NCBI GenBank assembly: GCA_902167325.1
Contig: LR632930.1
Span: forward strand, 4,774,001-4,838,000
Origin: Chitinophaga pinensis
GTDB taxonomy: Bacteria; Bacteroidota; Bacteroidia; Chitinophagales; Chitinophagaceae
Direction: 5' to 3'
DNA length: 64,000 nt
Shown in pieces: positions 46,593 to 53,522 of the stretch. A program made the translations under genes and the position numbers. The notes beneath the pieces are model-generated. The model searched no databases, was not told where the DNA came from, and saw nothing but the letters and a program-made list of their open reading frames with translations. The first letter of the stretch is position 1; each line of letters opens with the position of its first letter.

Positions 46593-47578
46593 AAAGATTC
46601 TTCACACAATACTGGGCACTGCTCATCCCCGTCGTGATCCTCGGCATCGCCGTGCTGTTCCTGATACGGCAGTCGCCCTCGTCAGAAAACCAGTTCCTTG
46701 GAATGGTAGACGCGTCGTATGTAGACGTGGCCGCCGAGTTCCCCGGCCGCCTCGATTCCCTGTTCGTGGAACAGGGCGATACCGTTAAAGCAGGGCAGCT
46801 GCTGGGCGTACTCCGCACCACAGAAATCAACGCCATCCGCAATCAGGCCGAAGCCGCCATTGAAGCGGCACAATCACAGGTGAAGCTCCTGGAGAAAGGT
46901 GCCCGTCCCGAGATCATTACCAACGCCGGTAACCTGTATAAGATCGCGCAGGACCAGTACGACCTCGCCCGTAAAACATATGAGCGAATGGAAAGGCTGT
47001 ACAACGACAGCGTGGTATCCGGCACCGAGCGCGACATTATCCACTTCCGCTTTCAGGCCGCTAAAAAGGAAATGGAGATCGCCAGACTGAACCAGCAGAT
47101 GCTGGAGAAAGGCACCCAGCCCGAGATTATTCAAACCGCTACCGCCATCCTCAAACAGGCAGAACAGGGTTACGAACTTACCAAAGCACTCACCGACAAT
47201 ACCCGCATCCATGCGCCGGCAGACGGCATTATCTCTTCCCTCGTTATCCACCAGGGTGAGATCGTGAGCATCGGCTACCCTATGATGACGCTGCAGAAAA
47301 ACATGTCGTATTTTATCCGGTTCAACATCCGGCAGGATAAGGCGGCAGCTTATCAGCCGGGGGCCAAAGCAAAAGTGAAAGTGCCCGGCTGTGATCCGGA
47401 AACGTTTGATGTGGAGGTATCTTCCGTTGCTCCTTCCCTTGAGTTTGCCAATTGGGTACCCACGAAAGAAAAAGGTGCATTCGAACTGCGCACCTTCACC
47501 ATTGAGATGAAACCCGTAAACGTCACCGCCATACAGGGCCTGCGGCCGGGTATGACCGCATCCCTGCTCACACCATGA
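46589..47578 (+). CDS. HlyD-type membrane fusion protein
   Basis: A 329-residue periplasmic adaptor. It has one N-terminal membrane helix (LLIPVVILGIAVLFLI), a biotinyl-lipoyl-like half (GRLDSLFVEQGDTVKAGQLL), a coiled-coil hairpin (about 80-190), the second lipoyl half (IHAPADGIISSLVIHQGEIV) and a C-terminal beta-barrel with LRPGMTASLL. It links the inner-membrane transporter to the TolC partner. The gene overlaps tolC-like 5' neighbour and the next permease by 4 nt each, so translation is coupled. Confidence 0.92.
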   Translation: MKRFFTQYWALLIPVVILGIAVLFLIRQSPSSENQFLGMVDASYVDVAAEFPGRLDSLFVEQGDTVKAGQLLGVLRTTEINAIRNQAEAAIEAAQSQVKLLEKGARPEIITNAGNLYKIAQDQYDLARKTYERMERLYNDSVVSGTERDIIHFRFQAAKKEMEIARLNQQMLEKGTQPEIIQTATAILKQAEQGYELTKALTDNTRIHAPADGIISSLVIHQGEIVSIGYPMMTLQKNMSYFIRFNIRQDKAAAYQPGAKAKVKVPGCDPETFDVEVSSVAPSLEFANWVPTKEKGAFELRTFTIEMKPVNVTAIQGLRPGMTASLLTP

Positions 47579-48759
47579 TCCGCGCCATCGCACAAATAGC
47601 GTTGCGGGAATGGAAGCGCATCCTCACCCGGAAAGATCATTACATCGTGCTGCTGGTGATGCCCGCGTTCCTGTTCTTCTTCTACGCCCTCATCTTCGAT
47701 AAGCAACAGGCGGAAGACCTTCCCGTGGCTATCTGGGACGACGACCGCTCCCCCGTTTCCCGCCAGATCACTTTCCTGCTGGAGCAAACTCCCAGCATTC
47801 ACATTACACAGTCTGTACAAAGCGAAACCGAGCTGCGGCAGCTCATGCAGGAAAAGAAGATCATCGGCGCCGTACATTTCCCGAAAGGCATGGAAAGGGA
47901 TATCAAAAGCAGGCATCCCGTGAAAGTAGCGGTGTATACCAATGCTTCTGCGCTCATCCCCAGTAAGCTGGTGTACAAAGATGCATCTACCGTTATCATC
48001 ACTGCAGGCTCCGGCGTAAACCTGCAGAAGTTCATGAAAACAGGGATGAACGAAGGCAAAGCCATGGCACTTATTATGCCGGTGAGCCTCGAACTGTTTA
48101 CCCTATATAACCCCACTTATAATTATCAGACCTACCTCGTACCCGGACTGGTGACCGTGGCCATGATGATGATGATCATTATGGTGGCGGTGCTGATGTT
48201 CAATAAAGAATGGGAAGAAGATACGGCGCAGGAAATGGCGGAGATGGGAAGAGGTAATGCCGGCATTGTATTCACCGGTAAAACCATTGCGCACCTCATG
48301 GCTTCGTGGGTGAATTTCGTGCTGGTGTTCGGGGTGATATTTCCCGTATTCTCGCTGTACCACCCCGGCACGTGGTGGAACCTGTTTGTGATGTTCAACC
48401 TCATGTCGCTTGCCTGTATCGGTATTGGCGCCATGGTATCGGTCATTATGCTGGATACTATGCTGGCACTTGATTTCGGCATCTTCTACACTTCGCCCGC
48501 CTTTGTATTCAGCGGGTTTACTTTTCCGCGGTGGGGCATGCCCTGGTACGATCAGTATTATGCCGCCATCATGCCATATACGCCTTTCCTCGATGCATTC
48601 TTCAAACTGTATTTCATGGAGCTGCCATTGCGCTACGCCACGCCGGAAGCGTTGCGGCTCCTGCTGTTCATAGGTTTTACTTTCTTCATTGCCGTGTTCT
48701 TTTTACAGAAACGGCTGCAAAAAATCCAGGCCCATGCTGTTCCGCTTACTGCTGCGTGA
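47575..48759 (+). CDS. ABC-2 type transporter permease 1
   Basis: A 394-residue inner-membrane permease of the ABC-2/YhhJ type. One N-terminal helix (HYIVLLVMPAFLFFFYALIF) is followed by a large periplasmic loop (about 45-175) and five helices in the C-terminal half, with GLVTVAMMMMIIMVAVLMF, EMGRGNAGIVFTGKTIAHLM and a P-rich SPAFVFSGFTFPRWGMP turn. These proteins pair with an ATPase to drive export, but no ATPase gene is in this operon. Its reading frame overlaps the next permease by 26 nt. Confidence 0.88.
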   Translation: MIRAIAQIALREWKRILTRKDHYIVLLVMPAFLFFFYALIFDKQQAEDLPVAIWDDDRSPVSRQITFLLEQTPSIHITQSVQSETELRQLMQEKKIIGAVHFPKGMERDIKSRHPVKVAVYTNASALIPSKLVYKDASTVIITAGSGVNLQKFMKTGMNEGKAMALIMPVSLELFTLYNPTYNYQTYLVPGLVTVAMMMMIIMVAVLMFNKEWEEDTAQEMAEMGRGNAGIVFTGKTIAHLMASWVNFVLVFGVIFPVFSLYHPGTWWNLFVMFNLMSLACIGIGAMVSVIMLDTMLALDFGIFYTSPAFVFSGFTFPRWGMPWYDQYYAAIMPYTPFLDAFFKLYFMELPLRYATPEALRLLLFIGFTFFIAVFFLQKRLQKIQAHAVPLTAA

Positions 48760-49894
48760 AGTAAAAAGAGTGGCTGCCGATCACAGCCTGATACTGACGC
48801 TGCTGCTGGCACCGCTGGTATACGTATTCTTCTACGGCAGCATTTACCAGTACAAAGCCGAAGAAGAAGTGCCCATCGCGGTGGTGGATGAAGACCATAC
48901 CGGTCTTTCCCAAACCCTCATCACCCAGATCGATAACTCGCAGATGGTGAACGTGGCACTGCGCACCAACCTCGAAGCGGCGAAGGAAAGCATGTACCAT
49001 GGCCATACCCAGGGTTTCCTGTATATCGAAAAAGGACTGGAGCAAAAGGTGCTTTCCCTCCAACAGGCCAACATGGTGCTGGCGGTGAACGCTGCGCGCT
49101 TCCTCCCTTCCAGCGAAGTGGCCGGTGCCATTACACAGATCGGTCTTACCGTGGGCGCCGGCGTGCGGCTGCAGTACCTTCAAAAGAAAGGCATGAATAC
49201 TGAAGCCAGCATGCAGGAAGTGATGCCCGTGAACATCGATTACCGGCCTATGTTTAACAGCCGCTCCGATTACGGCACGTTCCTCCTTCCCGGACTCATT
49301 GCCATGATACTGCAGCAAACGCTGCTGATAGGGCTGGCAGGTGGCTCTGCAGCCGAAAGGCAGCGGGGCACCCTTTCTGAATGGATGCAGATGGCCGGTG
49401 GGAATGCCTCCACTGCCCTTTGGGGGAAAGGAATCTTTTACTTCTTCCTCTTTTGCGCATATGCCTGCTTCTTCCTCACCGTCAACTTCCGGGTGCTGGA
49501 ATTGCAGATACTCGGCAGCGGGTGGGAACTGGCGCTGATCACCGTTATATTCCTGCTGTCCCTTATTCCCATGGGTATTTTCATTGGCCTGCTCTCCAGA
49601 TCGCAACTGCTGGCCACGCAGCTCATGGTATTTTCCACATATCCCATTTTCCTCATAACAGGTTACAGCTGGCCTTTGTCAGAAATGCCGCCACTGGTGA
49701 AAGCCGTGTCGTACATGCTGCCCATCACACCGTTCCTTGGCCTGTACCAGGGCATTGTGCAGCAGGGGGCGCATATTACGGACAGGCTGCAGGACCTGTA
49801 CCATCTCTCGGCCCTCTGGTTCTTCTACACCGCCATTTGCCTGTGGAAGATGCGGCAACTCGAAAAGCGAAATGCCATCGCCCATGCGGTCTAA
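48734..49894 (+). CDS. ABC-2 type transporter permease 2
   Basis: A 386-residue second permease, related in form to the previous one: N-terminal helix (DHSLILTLLLAPLVYVFFYG), periplasmic loop with VPIAVVDEDHTGLSQTLI, and C-terminal helices (LLPGLIAMILQQTLLIGLAG; AGGNASTALWGKGIFYFFLF; SYSWPLSEMP-type turn seen as ITGYSWPLSEMPPLV). The start at 48734 (MLFRLLLREVKRVAAD) is inside the end of permease 1. The pair likely forms a heterodimer with the HlyD and TolC proteins. Its last codons overlap the start of the broken MFS gene. Confidence 0.88.
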   Translation: MLFRLLLREVKRVAADHSLILTLLLAPLVYVFFYGSIYQYKAEEEVPIAVVDEDHTGLSQTLITQIDNSQMVNVALRTNLEAAKESMYHGHTQGFLYIEKGLEQKVLSLQQANMVLAVNAARFLPSSEVAGAITQIGLTVGAGVRLQYLQKKGMNTEASMQEVMPVNIDYRPMFNSRSDYGTFLLPGLIAMILQQTLLIGLAGGSAAERQRGTLSEWMQMAGGNASTALWGKGIFYFFLFCAYACFFLTVNFRVLELQILGSGWELALITVIFLLSLIPMGIFIGLLSRSQLLATQLMVFSTYPIFLITGYSWPLSEMPPLVKAVSYMLPITPFLGLYQGIVQQGAHITDRLQDLYHLSALWFFYTAICLWKMRQLEKRNAIAHAV

Positions 49895-50450
49895 AGGAGG
49901 CATGCTCATTACCCTCATGCCCGGGACCATCATGGCCTCGCTCGACAGTTCCATCGTCAACATTTCCCAGCCCATTATGCAGGATCAGTTCGGCAGCAGG
50001 ATGTACGAAGTGCAATGGGTGGTAACGGCCTACATGATGGCTTTTTCCGTGTTTATGCCACTCACCAACTGGCTGAAGAACCGCATCGGGTTCTTTCATC
50101 TCTAAGTGGCCAGTTTAAGCATATTTACCATCGGCTCGTTGCTCTGCAGTTCGTCTGACACCCTCGAAGAGCTGGTAGCCAGCCGTATAGTACAAGCCAT
50201 TGGCGGACCTGATGGGCTGGTGGGGCAGGTGGCAGGGGCTATTGGTGTGGCCATTTTATCGGTGGTGCATCAGCAGGTGGGCGATTATTACCTTGCCCGC
50301 GGGTATGGGGAAGCTGCTGCCGAGCATCTGGCCTTACTGTATAGTTTCAGCATATCAGCCGCATTGCTCGTGCCGGCAGTGGTTCCTGCACTCTTTATCT
50401 CTAACCGCCGTGCGCAGCAGCCTACCCCGGCAACCACAAAAATTCCGTAA
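49884..50450 (+). pseudogene. Decayed DHA2-type (EmrB/QacA-like) MFS transporter
   Basis: The remaining 188 codons match the start and end of a 14-helix DHA2 drug exporter. The 5' part reads MLITLMPGTIMASLDSSIVN and VQWVVTAYMMAFSVFMPLTN, the usual helix 1 and helix 2 region. An in-frame TAA at 50103-50105 interrupts FFHL*VASLSIFTIGSLLC, where a Tyr codon would be expected. After LVASRIVQAIGG the sequence jumps in frame to GQVAGAIGVAILSVVHQQ, which belongs near the C-terminus, so roughly 300 residues are missing. It cannot make a working transporter. It overlaps the end of the second permease, so it was part of the efflux operon. Confidence 0.85.
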
Positions 50451-50458
50451 TTTGGCGC

Positions 50459-51286
50459 ATGCAGAAGAAACCAGGACCTATAGGCGTTTTTGATTCAGGG
50501 TACGGCGGGCTTACCGTTCTGAAAGAAATCATCAAAACTTTACCGGAATACGATTACATCTACCTGGGCGATAATGGCCGGGCGCCCTACGGCATCCGCT
50601 CTTACGAAACCGTTTATCACTACACCCTCGAATGTGTGCAGCACCTGTTCCGCATGGGCTGCCACCTTGTAATACTGGCCTGCAACACCGCATCCGCCAA
50701 GGCGCTGCGTACCATCCAGCAGAACGATCTGCCGGGCATCGATCCGGAGAAGCGCGTACTGGGTATTATCCGGCCCACAACCGAGATCGTTGGGGATTAT
50801 TCCCGCAGCCGTAACGTGGGCATCTTCGGCACGGCAGGCACCGTCAATTCCCAAAGCTACCCCATCGAAATAGAGAAGTTTTTCCCGGATGTGACGGTAT
50901 ATCAGCAGGCCTGTCCCATGTGGGTGCCGCTGGTAGAAAATGACGAGTATGAAAGTGAAGGGGCCGACTTCTTCATTAAAAAATACATCCGGCAACTGAT
51001 GGTGCAGTCGGAAAGCATTGATACCATAGTGCTGGGGTGTACGCACTACCCTTTGCTGGTGGATAAGATACGGAAATACCTGCCGGGGGATGTAACGCTG
51101 CTGTCTCAGGGTACTATTGCCTCAGCGAGCCTTGAAAATTACCTGGAGCGGCATCCGGAGATCAGGGAGAAATGCAGTACGGGGGGCACGAGGGAGTTTT
51201 ATACAACCGACGATACCGGGACGTTTGACCGGCAGGCAGGAATATTTTTCGAGCAGCCCGTTTCAAGCAGGCATCTGGCATTGTAA
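50459..51286 (+). CDS. murI: Glutamate racemase
   Basis: A 275-residue cytoplasmic enzyme that makes D-glutamate for peptidoglycan. It has the start IGVFDSGYGGLTVLKEI with the conserved Asp, the two catalytic cysteines Cys75 (LACNTASA) and Cys194 (LGCTHYPLL), and the YLGDNGRAPYG segment. Length is normal. It begins 8 nt after the MFS remnant on the same strand, but a TAATTTG box 4 nt before the ATG suggests it has its own promoter. It is an essential wall gene, which may protect the region from wider deletion. Confidence 0.95.
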   Translation: MQKKPGPIGVFDSGYGGLTVLKEIIKTLPEYDYIYLGDNGRAPYGIRSYETVYHYTLECVQHLFRMGCHLVILACNTASAKALRTIQQNDLPGIDPEKRVLGIIRPTTEIVGDYSRSRNVGIFGTAGTVNSQSYPIEIEKFFPDVTVYQQACPMWVPLVENDEYESEGADFFIKKYIRQLMVQSESIDTIVLGCTHYPLLVDKIRKYLPGDVTLLSQGTIASASLENYLERHPEIREKCSTGGTREFYTTDDTGTFDRQAGIFFEQPVSSRHLAL

Positions 51287-51339
51287 CCATGTAAAAAATC
51301 CGTACATTGAAGTGAACTTTTCATCTAAATAACTTCACT

Positions 51340-51855
51340 ATGCTAAGTAAAACCATACAGGACGCATTGAACGCACAGGTAGGATTGGAAGCAGCATCAT
51401 CACAGGCATACCTGGCAATGGCCTCCTGGGCAGATATTCAGCCGGGGCTGCAGGGTGTGGCTGACTTCTTCTACCAGCAATCCGACGAAGAAAGGGTGCA
51501 TATGCTGAAGCTCCTCAAGTTCATCAACGAGCGTGGCGGGTTTGGTGTGGTGCCGGAGCTTAAACAGCCCATCATCACCTTCCTTTCCCTAAAACGTGCA
51601 TTCGACGAATTCCTGCAGCACGAAATCAAAGTTTCGGAAAGCATCAACGACCTGGTACACCAGGCCCTGCAGGAGAAAGACTATGCCACGCATAACTTTC
51701 TACAATGGTATGTATCTGAACAAATCGAAGAGGAAAGACTGGCCCGCACCCTGAATGATAAGCTGGAGCTTATCGGGGAAGATAAGAGCGGACTCTACCT
51801 TTTTGACCGCGATATTATGAACTACCGCAACCAGGTTGCCCGGGGCGGTAAATAG
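51340..51855 (+). CDS. Ferritin
   Basis: A 171-residue non-heme ferritin that oxidises and stores iron as a 24-subunit shell. The ferroxidase ligands are visible: Glu in VGLEAASSQAY, Glu and His in SDEERVHMLKLL, Glu in HEIKVSESIN and SEQIEEERLA. Length and helical pattern match the bacterial FtnA group. It has its own 53-nt upstream gap after murI and is followed by a terminator, so it is probably a single unit. There is no visible Fur-type box, though I could not search rigorously. Confidence 0.93.
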   Translation: MLSKTIQDALNAQVGLEAASSQAYLAMASWADIQPGLQGVADFFYQQSDEERVHMLKLLKFINERGGFGVVPELKQPIITFLSLKRAFDEFLQHEIKVSESINDLVHQALQEKDYATHNFLQWYVSEQIEEERLARTLNDKLELIGEDKSGLYLFDRDIMNYRNQVARGGK

Positions 51856-51878
51856 GGAGCACATAAAATCATGATCCG

Positions 51879-51907
51879 AAAGGCCGGCGTAATGCCGGTC
51901 TTTTTTT
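51879..51907 (+). terminator. Terminator after ferritin
   Basis: AAGGCCGGC pairs with GCCGGTCTT (one G-T pair) around a gtaat loop, followed by a run of T to 51907. It starts about 25 nt after the ferritin stop. Confidence 0.85.
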
Positions 51908-51919
51908 ATGCAACAGAAA

Positions 51920-51940
51920 AACCACGCACGAAGCGTGGTT
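51920..51940 (-). terminator. Weak hairpin, probably terminating the 52090 gene on the reverse strand
   Basis: AACCACGC and GCGTGGTT pair around ACGAA. Read on the reverse strand the stem is followed by TTTCTG, a weak T-run. It lies about 150 nt past the stop of the 52090 gene; nothing else is seen in the 51908-52089 gap. Confidence 0.4.
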
Positions 51941-52089
51941 TCTGCGATTAGCCCGGAGGAGAAACATTCAAAAAAACAGAGCAGTCCCTCGTAGTACCGG
52001 GCGATAGATTTTGCTGACAAAGTCTGCGGTTAATGTCAACTTAGATGCCGGACGAAAAGCGGTAAACGAATATTGTGCAAACGTTTCCT

Positions 52090-52980
52090 TTATTCTTCAT
52101 CTTCTTCTACGGTTTCCTGTGGAACTTCGCGGTTCTTTTGGGCGCGGATGGTTTTGAGGTGACCGGTAGGAGTTTTTCCGTAGTGGCGGTTGAAGATGCG
52201 GGAAAAGTGCGTTTGGTCGGAAAATCCTGACATATAGGCGATTTCTGTGAGTGAGTATTTTTCTTCCTCCATGAGTTCGAGTGCTTTCTCGATGCGTTTT
52301 TTGCGAATGAAATCGCCGAAGGTCATGTCTTCGAAATCGCGGGTAAACTCGTTGGAGAGGTATTGCGGATTGGCGTTGAGCTTGCGTGACAGATCGGGCA
52401 GGCTGAGGGTGAGGTTGGTATCGATCTGATCCTGCACGATGGCGGCGATTTCCTGTACCCACATGGGTTTGCGCACACGGTCGGAGTACTTCTGTGTTAC
52501 GAAGCGGTGGAATACTTCCATGAGTACCTGCTCGGAGTATTGCGGAGTTTGTGTGAGTCCGGGCAGCTGTTTGGCCCAGCTGTAGAGCGCATCGAAGAGG
52601 ATGATGCCCTGTCGGGTGAGTTCATCGCCCGGAGGGATGTTCAGCATCAGGCCTTCGGCAATGGCGCGGAAGCCGGCTGTTTGCGGGGATGCATCGTTGC
52701 GGCCGGTGACAAGGCTGCGGATGAGGGGCGACATGACGGGCAGGGCCGGATCGGGCAGGCGGTGCTTCCGGAGGAAGATATCGAAGGTGCAGTAATGATC
52801 GCCGAGGTAATAATCGGACCCGATCACATCAAAAGCAATAGCGTTTTCGGACCTCGATACAGGGATAACGCGGCCTTCGGGGAGGTAAACGATCTCAGCC
52901 TCTTCATCAATCAGCCGGCGGATAAGCCAGGAACAGGCGATGCGGTCCAGTTTAGGATGCAGACAGGTGACCCATTTCAT
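52090..52980 (-). CDS. ChrB-like domain fused to an AraC-type HTH regulator
   Basis: A 296-residue protein of unusual architecture. Residues about 1-140 match the chromate-resistance ChrB C-terminal-like domain: MKWVTCLHPKLDRIACSWLI with the conserved D-R-x-A-S/C-W-L-I pattern, FDIFLRKHRLPDPALPVM and GLMLN segments. Residues about 190-285 are an AraC-family DNA-binding domain with two HTH units (LSLPDLSRKLNANPQYLSNE; YSLTEIAYMSGFSDQTHFSR and GKTPTGHLK). The pairing suggests that the ChrB-like part senses a ligand and the AraC part binds DNA. No chrA chromate transporter is in the window, so a chromate role is not shown. Confidence 0.85.
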   Translation of the reverse strand: MKWVTCLHPKLDRIACSWLIRRLIDEEAEIVYLPEGRVIPVSRSENAIAFDVIGSDYYLGDHYCTFDIFLRKHRLPDPALPVMSPLIRSLVTGRNDASPQTAGFRAIAEGLMLNIPPGDELTRQGIILFDALYSWAKQLPGLTQTPQYSEQVLMEVFHRFVTQKYSDRVRKPMWVQEIAAIVQDQIDTNLTLSLPDLSRKLNANPQYLSNEFTRDFEDMTFGDFIRKKRIEKALELMEEEKYSLTEIAYMSGFSDQTHFSRIFNRHYGKTPTGHLKTIRAQKNREVPQETVEEDEE

Positions 52981-53164
52981 AATAGACGCGGTTTATAATA
53001 TGATTTGAATATGGTTCTGGGACAGAAAATGAAACTTTTATAGGAATATCCCTGTTAATGGATTCCTAATCCCTGAAATTCGTCCCGGAAACCGCGCGGG
53101 GCGTAATACTCCGGACACTTATTGTCAATCAAACACAATCCCACACGCAAGATTTTCTTTGAAA

Positions 53165-53172
53165 TAAATTTG
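53165..53172 (+). promoter_or_regulatory. TAAATTTG -7 box in the SusCD upstream region
   Basis: An exact TAnnTTTG match 36 nt before the first LacI-type operator and about 350 nt before the SusC start. No -33 TTTG was found 19-21 nt upstream. The 542-nt gap (52981-53522) otherwise contains two operators and a long AT-rich leader with no gene I can support. Confidence 0.4.
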
Positions 53173-53207
53173 GGAATGCGGGAATAATTTTATTATTTGG
53201 CCTTAAA

Positions 53208-53221
53208 TGCAAACGATTGCA
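53208..53221. promoter_or_regulatory. LacI-family operator-like palindrome, copy 1
   Basis: TGCAAACGATTGCA, an inverted repeat TGCAA/TTGCA with a central CG step typical of LacI/GalR-family operators. It is repeated exactly at 53231-53244, 23 nt centre to centre (about two helix turns). Confidence 0.6.
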
Positions 53222-53230
53222 CTTTTATGG

Positions 53231-53244
53231 TGCAAACGATTGCA
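53231..53244. promoter_or_regulatory. LacI-family operator-like palindrome, copy 2
   Basis: An identical copy of TGCAAACGATTGCA. Both lie upstream of the tandem SusC/SusD genes and downstream of the TAAATTTG box, a position suitable for repression by blocking transcription. No LacI-family gene is in the window. Confidence 0.6.
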
Positions 53245-53522
53245 GCCTGAGAGGGTTCAACCAAAATTTCACGAAAGGAAAATGATAATATAATATCAGG
53301 ACAGCTGAATTCCATACCATGTTGTGCATTTCTCCACCGAAGAGCCAGGCATTGTGACGAAGCCGAACCAGAGATGATCCACGCTTTACGACAAACTGAT
53401 ACAGAGGACAGCACCTCCACTTTACGGGAATCGATTAATCTATGAAATATGCGCCGGCTTCATATTCCGGCCAAACACGTTATTAAATGCTAATCACAAT
53501 CACCAGTCAAAACTGATTATTG

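Noticed and set aside
50106-50450. Separate small gene beginning at GTG 50106
   Set aside because: It reads in the same frame as the upstream DHA2 fragment and continues its helix pattern, so it is the second half of a broken gene.
53193-53420. 75-codon reverse frame in the SusCD upstream gap
   Set aside because: It has no ribosome-binding signal, no domain and overlaps the operators; treated as non-coding.
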